Shown here piece by piece: positions 11,837 to 22,376 of a stretch of 64,000 bases of DNA; positions within the stretch are counted from its first letter, which is position 1, and each line of letters opens with the position of its first letter. The notes under the pieces were generated by a model, which was not told where the DNA came from, made no database searches, and saw nothing but the letters and a program-made list of their open reading frames with translations. The DNA lies in contig OU342639.1 of assembly GCA_910589415.1 (NCBI GenBank), positions 7,634,268 to 7,698,267 of the forward strand, given 5' to 3'. The position numbers and the translations under genes are program-made. Source of the stretch: Malachius bipustulatus (Eukaryota; Arthropoda; Insecta; Coleoptera; Melyridae).

Positions 11837-12750
11837 TCCGCGTGCAGGCCCTAATTGAGATAGCGACATGGGGTAAGAAAATCTTGAAAGGGGACACTTA
11901 GCCCTAAAAATTTAGCCCTAATCCTTACCATTCTACAGGACCAAACGCGTTTGGTGACCCTGTGACCTTAATAATGGTCCGATCGAGGTCTACTGGGGCT
12001 CAAATCAAAGATAAAAAAAATTCCCGTCTGATGACGAAAAATTTTTTACCCCCCCCCCCTTCTTTCATGGCAAAAAAACAGTTTTAAGAAAAAAAAAAGG
12101 GGGGAGGGAAATCGGTTTTTCTGCGGGCATCTTGCCAGTATTGGCGGAATCGAAAAAAAAATACCATTTTAAAGTAGGCATTCCAAAGTGTCATCTCCCA
12201 TTGGTTGGGCCCGACGCCCCAATATTAGCGAAAGTTATAGCAATTTGAATTTCAATTATGATTTCCCCTCCCCCTCCCCCTCTAATCGAGATAGCGACTT
12301 CAAAATTTCAGGCATCATTGAGGACACTGCTGTCTGTCGATGAAAAAAAAATTAAGTCCCTAAGTCGATTTTTTCCATGCAAAACACGCGAACACGGACG
12401 GCGGTGTATTCGCACCGCGGCGGAACCCTGAAGAAAGGGCCTTAAAATTGAAAATGCGATATCTCGAGAACCGTTTGACCGATTTGGACCAGTCAAAGTT
12501 CAAATTACGCGTCTTCGAGAGCTCTTCATTTTTCGACAGGATATTTACTATGCTCAGAGTTTAATTAAGCGAGTTATGTGCAAAAAACCCATTGCCGATG
12601 TTTTCGCATGCACATTTCTCCGCCAGGGCGTCGATTAAATTTTTGAAAATGCCACCAAAATGAAGAGGGGGTCCAACTTTATGAAAAAAAATAAATAAAT
12701 AAAAATTCTCGAGTCCAAGGCGGTTCGAAAGTTAGACCCTCTCTACTACT
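11837..12750. other. Non-coding, dispersed-repeat-like
   Basis: Contains poly-C, poly-A and poly-G runs and phrases such as GATATCTCGAGAACCGTTTG that are typical of dispersed insect repeats. No gene, no terminal repeats resolved. Confidence 0.4.
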
Positions 12751-12994
12751 AGGGCCGGTTGCACAAACACAAATTAAAAATTTTGAGATAATTACTGATT
12801 TTAAATTGTAAATTTTCAAAATATGGCGAATATATTTAATGATCTTTTATTTTTTATCAGTAATTAAGTACCTCTTCTTAAAGGGAGTAAAACTTATTCT
12901 CAGCAATATCAGACCAATATTCTCATAATACAGGGCATTTTAAAATCAGTAATTATCTGAAAATGTTTAATTTACGTTTGTGCAACCGGCTCCT
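12751..12994. mobile_element. MITE with GGCCGGTTGCACAAA ends
   Basis: Left end AGGGCCGGTTGCACAAAC and right end GTTTGTGCAACCGGCTCCT are inverted copies. Pairing continues inward (ATTACTGATTTTAAA near 12790 against TTTAAAATCAGTAATTATCT near 12945). About 244 bp, non-coding. Elements with such GGTTGCACAAA ends are common in insect genomes. The superfamily cannot be set from one copy. Confidence 0.75.
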
Positions 12995-13463
12995 AGTCGC
13001 GCTTCCAAAATAAAGTTAGCCAGTGGCGTGCATAGGAAAAGGGCAAAAGGGGTAAAATTATTAAATCAGCTAAAAATTCATTTTATGGCAATTTTTCAAG
13101 CGAAAGTCATACAGAAAAAATTTTATTTACTTTAAAAATTAATATTTTACTCCATCTCATGGCTCAAAAATCATAAGTGCTTAAAAGTACTTTATAGTAG
13201 GTATATACCCTACCCTACATCTTCCAAAATCTATGGCTCATTCTAATAGCAGGGATTAAAAATTGCCTGATAATAGCACGTGTTTGCTTCTACGGTGTTC
13301 ATAACTTGTTCTGCGAGTTCTGGCGTCGTAACAGATCTAAAAGGCAGTTCTGCTCATACTTACCCTAGACTTAAGGTTATCGTTATTGAACTAAAACTGC
13401 ATCTGATCATTCTCAACATTAGTGTAATAAAAATTATTCCTAATTTAAATATATTCCAGGGAA

Positions 13464-14074
13464 ATGTGCAGGTTGTTTTCCTTAACAACACTTTTATTTG
13501 CCTATGCATATGGTGCCAGAAGTCCAAAAATTTACAACGTATTAATAAGTACTAACAAGAACTTGTCACCCAGTCAAGCAGTTCCTGTATATGAGCCCGT
13601 CATAAGAACAGCGTCTGTGGGATATGCGTTTCCTTCTTTCGTATACCAGACATCATACCAGAATTACCAACCTATAAATGGTATTCAGCCTGCTGTGGTG
13701 AGTATTTCTTCATACAAAACTAAATTACACTGATTCGTCCAAAATTTTAGATTCAAACATATCCAGTATTGCACAACGCAAATGTGATTGGTACTCAAAA
13801 TGGAAGAGCAAAAAGTCTCATTGACGATACAACAATATCACCTTTTCCGGTGGAAAGGTACATAGATTACTCTCAGTTTTCTAACAGAGGTTACATCCAA
13901 GAAGAATACCATAATAAGTCCCCAAGAAAAGAATATGAAGCCGAAGAAAGCCGATCGAATACTAAAAAGGAGCCTGATCCGGGTCATGCCTTAATACCAG
14001 CTAATTTTAAGAAGAACCCTCAAATACCCGACGTGTTTCCTCCGTTGCCTGTAAAAAGTCAACCTGGAACATAG
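13464..14074 (+). CDS. Small secreted protein of unknown function, two exons
   Basis: Exons 13464-13697 and 13751-14074 are joined in phase 0 across a 53-bp intron (GTGAGT donor, TTTTAG acceptor), giving about 185 aa. The ATG lies six bases after a likely splice acceptor (TATTCCAG at 13452-13459), so a 5' UTR exon is expected upstream. The N-terminus MCRLFSLTTLLFAYAYG is a signal peptide. The mature part is rich in Tyr, Pro, Ser and Val (YEPVIRTASVGYAFPSFVYQ), with an acidic/basic stretch (KSPRKEYEAEESRSNTKKEP) and a Pro-rich C-terminus. No enzymatic motif and few cysteines. It resembles low-complexity extracellular or cuticle-associated proteins, but no chitin-binding RR motif is visible, so no function is assigned. 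An ATTAAA about 440 bp downstream could serve polyadenylation. Confidence 0.7.
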
Positions 14075-15904
14075 CAGAGGGTAGCAGATATATGTCTACC
14101 AAAATCTAATACTTATCCAATTTATTAATTGGAGATATTCCTACTTGAAACTTACTGATTCAAAATATTAACATTACTTTTACTTACATTCATGAAATTG
14201 CATGTATTTTTTGGTTGCTGTTCGTTAACTATGTTGTTGACATATAAACTAGTTGAATTAGAAATTGATAAGAGTTTAATTAAAGTAGTTGCAAAGAAGC
14301 CTCGTCTGTACTAGAATTCGTAGAAGGTCTGAGGGTTATTTGTATTTGATTAGAGTTTTCAATTGCCAGAAAAAGAAGGTAGGTAATTGCTTGGAGGAAG
14401 TGCTTCAGGATCTAATGAACCAGAATACTTCTAATTATTGTTACTGTGGAAGCAATAATAATTCAAGACTATATTCAAATTAAAATACATTTTAATTAAA
14501 TATAATTGTATTTTGTTTTTATTAAAGATAGTTAAATATATAGGGTGATTCATGACTGATGCGACATAGTTAAATGCTGGGTGCATAATGTCCATCACAG
14601 CAAATTAACATACAAGGTTACAGCTAATAAACGGGTCACCACCATTGGGATATTCTAAACCATAAGAAATGCAGGGTCGGTTGAATTAGAAAAAGTTGTG
14701 CTATTTTTGACATGAGTCTTTTGCGGAAAAAAATTGAGATTAGTGTTTCAATTTTTTTTTTCGCTTACCTTCTTGAGTTCGTGCGTGGTATAAGTTTGAA
14801 TTCGATGGGTTTTTATGGTGAATTGATTTTTGGTCATTAATGAAAGTATCGTTTTGGGAGTCATTTTCATCTACAACCAATTATACATCACGCTTGAATT
14901 GTGTTCTGTGGTTCGCCATTGTGAATGATGACCTATGGAGGGTCGTGCGGTGGGACTTTTTGGGTCTAAGGTCTTCTTGCTATCTCGACAATATCAACTG
15001 TTTGAGGTCAGATTTTGCTGAGCTAAGAAAGATGCAAATTACATCAGTGGTTAGTCACTTCTGACGAAGTTTTTGAGAGCTGAAACAAATTCGAGAACAA
15101 CTTTTCGAAACCGATCACAGAACCAAGCTCTCGACAGAAGAAATTTAGCGGTCAGGATCTGACCATAAAACTCTAGGTTACTGCTTTATGACAACACACA
15201 ACACTTGACACCTTCAGACAGATACGAAACTGAGAGTACATGCATGCTTAGGTACTCCTCAGTCTTCTGCTGCTAGAAGTACCTACCTATATGATCACTT
15301 TACCATACGGGAGTCAATCTAGCGGTTGTTAGAAAGACGTGAATTGTTGCAGAAACAAAAAATAAGACCTGATGTTGACGCTGGTCATGTGGCTTTTGCA
15401 CACGGCGCTCAGAAGAAAAGCATAACTCGCGATTCTCAGAAGAATAACTCACAGTACTCAGAAAAAAATACCAATTTTCTAGATCTTGAATAGTTATTGT
15501 TCCATCAATTCGAAACTTTATGAACTTTCAGCGACTTATCAATAATAACTGACGTATGGGATGGTGATGCTTAAAACAAATGACAGTACATATTTTTGTA
15601 ATTCATAGTAGAATTTTGAATGTTTATTATAAACTTACCCTAAATAATTTTTAAATACGAAAAAGTCTTATTACTTTCACTAACTTTTGCGAAAAATGCA
15701 GCAAACTGATTTATGGTTGTACGTATAATTTACTTACCCAGAAAAACTTCAACTTTAAAATAAATTTCAACTCAATTTTTAAATAAACAATTATATTATC
15801 ATAAGTACCTAGTCCTAGTTAATTTTCATATTAAAAAATGTTAATTGGCAGGAATTATCAAATACAATATATGATGGATCAAAAGCGGGTCAAAGTGGGG
15901 TACC
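14075..15904. other. Presumed 3' UTR then intergenic
   Basis: Positions 14075-14530 are probably the 3' UTR of the preceding gene. From 14541 (TATAGGGTGATTCATGACTG) the sequence has a repeat-like character, with scattered short frames that match nothing recognised. The DNA just left of the BEL element (to 15909) was next to the MBF2-like gene before the insertion. Confidence 0.4.
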
Positions 15905-15909
15905 ATAAG
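15905..15909. repeat. Target site duplication of BEL element, left copy
   Basis: ATAAG directly before the left LTR. The same five bases follow the right LTR at 22349-22353. Five-bp duplications are usual for BEL/Pao integrases. Confidence 0.9.
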
Positions 15910-16202
15910 TGTTAACTCTGAAGACGGACCTGGCGAGACTCCTGCGTCTAACCCTGTCACGGGCGAACGAGAAGGGGTAGTAGCGAGCCCTCTGTCCTTG
16001 ACCAGGCTACCGGGCATTGAACATCGAGATTTTAAGAAAGAAGCATCGACGGTGAAAAATTGAGTGTGCCATTTACATTTCATTATTTTATATGGTTGTG
16101 TTCACCTAAATTAAAGTTGATCTTCTTAAATAAAATTTACTAAAGAAAATTGATATTCTTTAATAAACCAAAATTAAATATACAGTCCACTAATAATTAA
16201 CA
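15910..16202 (+). repeat. 5' LTR
   Basis: 293 bp, starting TGTTAACTCTGAAGACGG and ending CTAATAATTAACA. It has AATAAA signals at 16129-16134 and 16162-16167. The first ~154 bases also encode, in the right-hand copy, the C-terminus of the polyprotein. Confidence 0.93.
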
Positions 16203-16220
16203 TGGTCCTTCGAGCCGGAT
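16203..16220 (+). promoter_or_regulatory. Primer-binding site, tRNA-Tyr type
   Basis: TGGTCCTTCGAGCCGGAT follows the LTR with no gap. Its complement, ATCCGGCTCGAAGGA plus CCA, is the 3' end of eukaryotic tRNA-Tyr as I recall it (established knowledge, not searched). It would prime minus-strand DNA synthesis. Confidence 0.8.
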
Positions 16221-16479
16221 CAATTAAAAGATTTAAATAATAATAATTAAATTAATAAATCATTAATGTAAATTAATAAATCATTAATATAAATTAATAA
16301 TAAATCAACATCACAAATTAAAAGTGCAAGTAATAATTAATAAAGTGCTGGAGTGCCAACTTCAAGTCAAGAGAATAATACTACAGACTTCATCCTGCTG
16401 ATGTGAGTTCTTTCCATATCCTACCTATTTATTTACCTCTCTATAATAACTAATCGGTTTCAATTTGTTTGAATTTATA

Positions 16480-19400
16480 ATGTCGCTTATAATAATTCGC
16501 GGTTATACTAAAGGGAAAGTCACTCGCTTTAAAAACTATTTTGATGCAATCGAAAAAGATAAATTGAACGAGCAGGTAATCTCACGGTTAACTGTTCGGC
16601 TAGAAGCATTTGAACCTCTCTTGGAGGAATTCAACGAGGTTCAGACCCTCATTGAAAAGGAAAATTCAAATAACAAACTCGAGGCAAAAGCTCAAGCTGA
16701 ATTTGAAGCAGCTTGTTTAATTGAGAGAAAAGAGTTCGAGGATACATATTTTGATTACTTAGCTGATGCTAAGCGCTTGTGTGAAAAATATAATAGTGCA
16801 ATTGAAATTAAATTAAAAACTGATCGCAGTAATAATAGCGGTAACGTCAAAATTGACAAAATTAACAGTAATAATGCATCTGGCTCTGACGTTGGTAGCG
16901 TACCAGCAAGTAATAACAATCATTTTGATAGTGGTAGCACAGGTGGTAGCGCTGGTGCTGGTGCTGGTGCTGATTCTGGTTCCCTATCTTCCAATATTCC
17001 TAATGTGGGGAGTCAGTCAATTCATAATCGAATAGCCCTACCTAAAATAACCTTGCCGACGTTCAGAGGGAAACCAGGTACTTGGGTAGAATTTAGAGAT
17101 GCCTTTAATGCACTCATCCACTCAGATAACACTCTATCAAAATACGAAAAATTCTATTATTTGAAAATGTCATGTAAAGATGAGGCTGCTGATATATTGC
17201 AGGCTATTCAAGTAACCGATTCTAATTATACAGTAGGTTGGAGGGCGCTGATTGATAATTACGAAAGTAAGGCGCAATTGATACATGAACATATACAAGC
17301 AATTTTAAATTTACCTATTATGAATAAAGAATCTTGTCAGGATATAAAATGTTTGTATCTCGATCTAAATAAACATTTGAGGTCACTGGATAATTTAGGT
17401 GAGAAAACCGAGTGTTGGGATCGATTAATTATACAGATAATTGCAAATAAGTTTGACAGTAATACTGACAACGAATGGCAGGCTTACAATTGGGATGGGG
17501 AATTACCTAATTTAAGTGATTTAAATAAATTTTTGAAAGAAAGAATTACAATATTAGGCAAGATTGAGTCTAGAAGATCAATCCAAAAACCTAACGTAAA
17601 TAATAATCATAATTCTATTAATTCACAAAATCAATATTACAAGAAGAAGAATTTTAATAGTTTTGTGGCAAGCACAAGTAAATTTAATTATTGTAATTAT
17701 TGTCACAAAAATGATCACTTGATATACAGTTGTGAACAATTTTTAAAATTGCCAATAAATTCAAGAATTTTGGAAGTTAAAAAATTAAAACTCTGCCTAA
17801 ATTGTTTAAAAGACAATCATTTGTCTTGGAATTGCAATGTGCGCAAATGTATAAAGTGTAACAAACCACATAATAGTTTATTGCATTTAGATTATTTAAA
17901 TACAAGTGATCAGGGTCGATATGACAACGTTGCAGTCGACGAATCTAATAAACAGGGCATAAACTTCGACCAGTCTACTAGTTCTGCTACCAACTCGGAA
18001 ATAATACGAAGTGGAAGTAGTAGCAGGAATTCAAAAACTGTGAATAATAATAATTTCGCCCAGGTGCAGGATCAGAGAGTCCAGACAAAGGACAAGGCCA
18101 CCGTAGCTGTTGTTAACATGAGTCATGCTACATTGCAGGACGAAATAAATAGGCCGATGCAGGTTGTTTTAGCCACTGCAATAGTCCAAGTAGCTGATGA
18201 TAAAAATAATTACCATTACTGCAGAGCATTACTGGATAATGGCTCTCAAAGCCATTTTATTACTCAAAATTTGTTAAATAAATTGAAATTAAGAACGAAT
18301 AGAGTTAATTTTTCAGTGAAAGGTGTAGGCGAAAATGTGAAAAATGTAGACAGCGAAGTTGAGATCAATTTAAGATCTTGCGTGAATAATTTTCAGACAA
18401 ATATCAACTGTTTAATATTACCCACAGTTACTGAGAATTTACCACTACAATCATTCTCCACGAACAACTTGAATATTCCAAGCCATATTCAGTTAGCTGA
18501 CCCTAAATTCAACGAAACAAATAAAATTGATATGTTGCTTGGTGCTACTCTGTTTTGGTCATTATTATGTCCGGGACAAATAAAATTAGGTCCTAAACAG
18601 CCAGTTTTACAGAAAACCAAGCTGGGATGGATTATTTCGGGAAACGTTATTTGCGATAATAATCGGAGCGCAAATAAATGTGTTTCATATTTAAGTATCA
18701 AAGAAAATAATAAATTAAATGAAGAAGTTACCAAATTTTGGAACTTAGAAGATGTTAATAATTGTAAAATAAATAATGTATTGTCTGCTTCTGATCAATA
18801 CTGCGAACAATACTTTCAAACTACTACCCGTAGAAATGAAACAGGTAGATTTATTGTGAAAATTCCATTTAATAAATTGAAGGATCAATTGGGCGATTCA
18901 TATCAAATGACCAGAAGTAGATTCTTATCATTGGAAAAAAGATTAAACTCTAATCCAGAACTTAAACTGGAGTATTCAAAATTTCTGAAGGAATACTTTG
19001 AGCTAGGGCATATGAGTGAATGTGACACAAATAAAAGTGAAACCGGAGGTGACTTTTATTTACCACATCACGCCGTAATTAAATCGTCTAGCATAACTAC
19101 AAAATTGCGAGTTGTGTTTGACGGTTCCGCAAAAACCGATTCCCAAATTTCACTCAATGATGCTCAATTTAGCGGTCCCAAAGTACAAAACGATTTAACA
19201 GATTTATTATTGAGGTTTCGTATTTATAATTATGTGATTACTGCTGACATTTCAAAAATGTATCGCCAAATATTAATAGATGAAAGTGAAAGATCTTTCC
19301 AAAAAATATTGTGGAGAGAAAATTCAAATGATGAAATTAAAGTGTTTAAATTAAATACCGTAACTTACGGAACCGCATCGGCTCCCTATTTAAGTATAAA

Positions 19401-22209
19401 ATGTTTGCACAAATTAGCATCTGATAATGCGTCCACATATCCAGTAGCCAGTAAAACAATTAAAACCGATTTTTACATTGATGATCTAATTACTGGAGCT
19501 GATTCGAAAAATGATTTAATTCAAACCCAAAAACAAATTACCAATATTTTAATTTCTGCGGGATTTGAATTGAGGAAGTGGATGAGTAACGATTCCAGTA
19601 TGCTGAAAGAACTGGATTTAAATTACAATTTAGACAATATTGTTTTACCGTTAGGTGAAAATGAAAATAATAAAACACTGGGGTTGCAATGGAACCCGCA
19701 GTCTGACTCAATTAATTATTTAATGTCTGACATATCCCTGCGTGAGAGTCAAGTTACAAAAAGATCAATTCTTTCTACAATATGCCAAATTTTTGACCCC
19801 TTGGGTCTCTTGGGTCCCTTGTTAATTAGGGCCAAATTAATAATTCAAATGATGTGGAAGATTGAGATTACATGGGACGAATCCATCCCGCCAGACATAC
19901 TGGTAATTTGGAATAAATTTAAAGATGAATTAAATCTATTAAAACATGTAAAAATTCCGAGACAAGCATTGTTTTCTAAATGTGTTATTATTGAATTACA
20001 TGGATTTTCGGACTCCTCGGAATATGCCTATGGGGCCTGTGTTTATGTCAGATGTGTATTTTCAGACGGACAAATTATATCAAATTTACTGTGCGCTAAA
20101 TCAAGAGTGGCGCCAATGAAGCAAGTAACTCTGCCCAGACTTGAATTGTGTGCAGCAGTGCTGCTCGCAGAACTAGTCCGAAATGTAGATATAGCGTTAA
20201 ATATTAAATTTACCAAATATTTTTATTGGTCGGATTCGACAATAACCCTCTCTTGGATACGAGGTGAGCCAAGAAAGTGGAAGACGTTCGTTGCCAACCG
20301 TGTCGGTGAGATTCAATCACTTACTAATGCTAGTGATTGGTATCACGTTAAGTCTGCCGATAATCCAGCAGATCTGTTGTCTAGAGGCATTTCATCTATG
20401 ACTTTAATAAATTCACAATTATGGTGGCACGGACCTGAATATTTTAAGGATGACATTGCAAATTGGAATTTAGAAAATAATTGTGATTCCGAAGCAATCA
20501 TCCCAGAAGTAAAATTATCTCATACAGTTTTGTTCAGCGACAATTTGAACATATTCAGTAGATTTTCAACTTTATCAAAATTACAAGCTACTATAGCCTT
20601 TATTATGCGATACTATCATAATTCAAAATTGCCCCCAAAACTAAGAACTTTAACTCCAAATTTAACAATTGATGAAATGAATAATTCTTTAGTCTTATTA
20701 ATTAAGTTAGCACAAAAGGAATGCTTTCCATCAGAATATAATAATTTATTAAAACAGAAACCTGTTGATTCCACAAGTAATATTTTAATGTTGAATCCAT
20801 TTTTAGATAATAAAGGAATGATAAGGGTAGGGGGTAGAATAAAAAACTCTTCCATTTCATTTAATAAACGTCATCCTTTATTATTGTCACATAAACATAA
20901 CTTAACGAAATTAATTTTTAAACACATTCATGAGAAAATGTTACACTGTGGTGCACAAACTCTTCACTACACTGTAAGGGAAGAATACTGGGTTATTTCC
21001 GGTCGTAATGCTGCAAAAAATACAATTAGAAATTGTCTTACTTGTTTTAGGGTGAATCCTTGTACAGCAAGTTATATGATGGGTAGTCTTCCTACTATTC
21101 GAATCAATCAGTCATTTCCTTTCATTAATGTGGGTCTCGATTACGGGGGTCCCTTTATATTGAAAGATAGAAAAACTCGTGGAGCCAAATTCATTAAATG
21201 TTATGTGTGTCTTTTCATTTGCATGTCCACAAGGGCGGTACATTTAGAAGTCGTATCTGACTTGACGACAGAGTCGTTCATGGCAACATTGAAAAGATTT
21301 ATTGCTAGAAGAGGCAAGCCTCAAAATTTGTATTCCGATAATGGGACAAATTTCAAGGGAGCAAATAATGAAATGATGAAGTTATTTGAGTTTTTAAAAT
21401 CTGAGTCGACCATAATTCAATATAATTTAAATAAAGAATTAATTAAATGGCACTTTATACCTGCCAATTCTCCTAGTTTTGGAGGTATATGGGAGGCCGG
21501 AATAAAAAGCGTTAAACACCATTTGAAGCGAGTGATTGGCTTAACGAAACTTGAATTTGAACAATTTTGTACTTTTTTATATCAAATTGAAGCCGTATTA
21601 AATTCCCGTCCAATCTCTCCCATTTCATCTGATCCTGAAGATTTGACGCCATTGACACCAGGTCATTTTTTGATTGGTCGACCCCTGACTGCTCTTCCAG
21701 AAGCGAATTACCAAGAAGTTCCAATAAATAGACTTAATAAATATCAGCATATTCAGCAACTAGTTCAACATATGTGGGCTAGATGGTACAAAGAATATAT
21801 CTCAGGACTCCAGGCAAGAATCAAGTGGAAATCCTGCAATTCAAATCTAATTAAGAAAGGCATTCTCGTTGTCATCAAGGATGACAATCTTCCTCCATTA
21901 AGATGGCAACTGGGTCGTGTTATTGATCTCCATCCAGGAGATGATGGGATTGTACGAGTGGTCACCATTCACACACATCATGGACTCCAACGACGTGCAG
22001 TCAATCGAATTTGTATGTTACCTGTTGAAAGCAGCATCTTTCAAGGCGGGCGGCATGTTAACTCTGAAGACGGACCTGGCGAGACTCCTGCGTCTAACCC
22101 TGTCACGGGCGAACGAGAAGGGGTAGTAGCGAGCCCTCTGTCCTTGACCAGGCTACCGGGCATTGAACATCGAGATTTTAAGAAAGAAGCATCGACGGTG
22201 AAAAATTGA
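16480..22209 (+). CDS. BEL/Pao Gag-Pol polyprotein, 1909 aa, intact
   Basis: The start is taken as ATG at 16480 (MSLIIIRGYTKGK); the frame opens slightly earlier without an ATG. Approximate residues: coiled N-terminal Gag 1-130; low-complexity Ser/Gly/Asn 130-180; DUF1759-type Gag from 187 (LPTFRGKPGTWVEFRDAF); zinc knuckles around 405 (CNYCHKNDHLIYSC), 442 (CLNCLKDNHLSWNC) and 457; aspartic protease region near 583 with DNGS; RT from ~870 with FYIDD near 998; RNase H from ~1173 (GFSDSSEYAYGA, WSDST, NPADLLSRG); integrase HHCC near 1484-1525; integrase core Asp/Asp/Glu in VGLDYGG, YSDNGTNF and WEAGIKSVKHH; DUF5641-type end ~1730-1850. The last 51 codons lie inside the 3' LTR. In RNase H and integrase the catalytic residues appear present. 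In the protease the motif reads DNGS where DTG or DSG is commonest, which is usual for this group. Confidence 0.93.
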   Translation: MSLIIIRGYTKGKVTRFKNYFDAIEKDKLNEQVISRLTVRLEAFEPLLEEFNEVQTLIEKENSNNKLEAKAQAEFEAACLIERKEFEDTYFDYLADAKRLCEKYNSAIEIKLKTDRSNNSGNVKIDKINSNNASGSDVGSVPASNNNHFDSGSTGGSAGAGAGADSGSLSSNIPNVGSQSIHNRIALPKITLPTFRGKPGTWVEFRDAFNALIHSDNTLSKYEKFYYLKMSCKDEAADILQAIQVTDSNYTVGWRALIDNYESKAQLIHEHIQAILNLPIMNKESCQDIKCLYLDLNKHLRSLDNLGEKTECWDRLIIQIIANKFDSNTDNEWQAYNWDGELPNLSDLNKFLKERITILGKIESRRSIQKPNVNNNHNSINSQNQYYKKKNFNSFVASTSKFNYCNYCHKNDHLIYSCEQFLKLPINSRILEVKKLKLCLNCLKDNHLSWNCNVRKCIKCNKPHNSLLHLDYLNTSDQGRYDNVAVDESNKQGINFDQSTSSATNSEIIRSGSSSRNSKTVNNNNFAQVQDQRVQTKDKATVAVVNMSHATLQDEINRPMQVVLATAIVQVADDKNNYHYCRALLDNGSQSHFITQNLLNKLKLRTNRVNFSVKGVGENVKNVDSEVEINLRSCVNNFQTNINCLILPTVTENLPLQSFSTNNLNIPSHIQLADPKFNETNKIDMLLGATLFWSLLCPGQIKLGPKQPVLQKTKLGWIISGNVICDNNRSANKCVSYLSIKENNKLNEEVTKFWNLEDVNNCKINNVLSASDQYCEQYFQTTTRRNETGRFIVKIPFNKLKDQLGDSYQMTRSRFLSLEKRLNSNPELKLEYSKFLKEYFELGHMSECDTNKSETGGDFYLPHHAVIKSSSITTKLRVVFDGSAKTDSQISLNDAQFSGPKVQNDLTDLLLRFRIYNYVITADISKMYRQILIDESERSFQKILWRENSNDEIKVFKLNTVTYGTASAPYLSIKCLHKLASDNASTYPVASKTIKTDFYIDDLITGADSKNDLIQTQKQITNILISAGFELRKWMSNDSSMLKELDLNYNLDNIVLPLGENENNKTLGLQWNPQSDSINYLMSDISLRESQVTKRSILSTICQIFDPLGLLGPLLIRAKLIIQMMWKIEITWDESIPPDILVIWNKFKDELNLLKHVKIPRQALFSKCVIIELHGFSDSSEYAYGACVYVRCVFSDGQIISNLLCAKSRVAPMKQVTLPRLELCAAVLLAELVRNVDIALNIKFTKYFYWSDSTITLSWIRGEPRKWKTFVANRVGEIQSLTNASDWYHVKSADNPADLLSRGISSMTLINSQLWWHGPEYFKDDIANWNLENNCDSEAIIPEVKLSHTVLFSDNLNIFSRFSTLSKLQATIAFIMRYYHNSKLPPKLRTLTPNLTIDEMNNSLVLLIKLAQKECFPSEYNNLLKQKPVDSTSNILMLNPFLDNKGMIRVGGRIKNSSISFNKRHPLLLSHKHNLTKLIFKHIHEKMLHCGAQTLHYTVREEYWVISGRNAAKNTIRNCLTCFRVNPCTASYMMGSLPTIRINQSFPFINVGLDYGGPFILKDRKTRGAKFIKCYVCLFICMSTRAVHLEVVSDLTTESFMATLKRFIARRGKPQNLYSDNGTNFKGANNEMMKLFEFLKSESTIIQYNLNKELIKWHFIPANSPSFGGIWEAGIKSVKHHLKRVIGLTKLEFEQFCTFLYQIEAVLNSRPISPISSDPEDLTPLTPGHFLIGRPLTALPEANYQEVPINRLNKYQHIQQLVQHMWARWYKEYISGLQARIKWKSCNSNLIKKGILVVIKDDNLPPLRWQLGRVIDLHPGDDGIVRVVTIHTHHGLQRRAVNRICMLPVESSIFQGGRHVNSEDGPGETPASNPVTGEREGVVASPLSLTRLPGIEHRDFKKEASTVKN

Positions 22210-22348
22210 GTGTGCCATTTACATTTCATTATTTTATATGGTTGTGTTCACCTAAATTAAAGTTGATCTTCTTAAATAAAATTTACTAAAGAAAATTGAT
22301 ATTCTTTAATAAACCAAAATTAAATATACAGTCCACTAATAATTAACA
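22056..22348 (+). repeat. 3' LTR
   Basis: Same length as, and by eye the same sequence as, the 5' LTR. It is preceded by a short purine-rich run (AAGGCGGGCGG, 22043-22053) that is the candidate polypurine tract, though interrupted by C. The Gag-Pol stop codon (22207-22209) is inside it. Confidence 0.92.
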
Positions 22349-22353
22349 ATAAG
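22349..22353. repeat. Target site duplication of BEL element, right copy
   Basis: ATAAG, matching 15905-15909. It lies 24-28 bases beyond the stop codon of the minus-strand MBF2-like gene, so the insertion is in that gene's 3' UTR or just past it. Confidence 0.9.
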
Positions 22354-22376
22354 TCTATTGCTGCATTTGCTGCGAG

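Larger units (their letters stand above)
15910..22348 (+). mobile_element. Full-length BEL/Pao LTR retrotransposon, 6439 bp
   Basis: Two 293-bp LTRs (15910-16202 and 22056-22348), TGTTAA...TTAACA ends, matching ATAAG duplications, an adjacent primer-binding site, and one open Gag-Pol frame. By eye the LTRs show no difference, and the frame has no stop, so the copy looks very young and possibly still active. The order protease, RT, RNase H, integrase, with YIDD rather than YADD at the RT active site and DUF1759/DUF1758-type Gag and protease regions, is diagnostic of BEL/Pao. No envelope-like gene is present. Confidence 0.95.

Noticed and set aside
12308..12496. 62-codon minus-strand frame in dispersed-repeat DNA
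   Set aside because: No conserved pattern and repeat-like context.
15841..16083. Minus-strand frame repeated at 22041-22229
   Set aside because: It is the antisense of the LTR and appears twice only because the LTR does.
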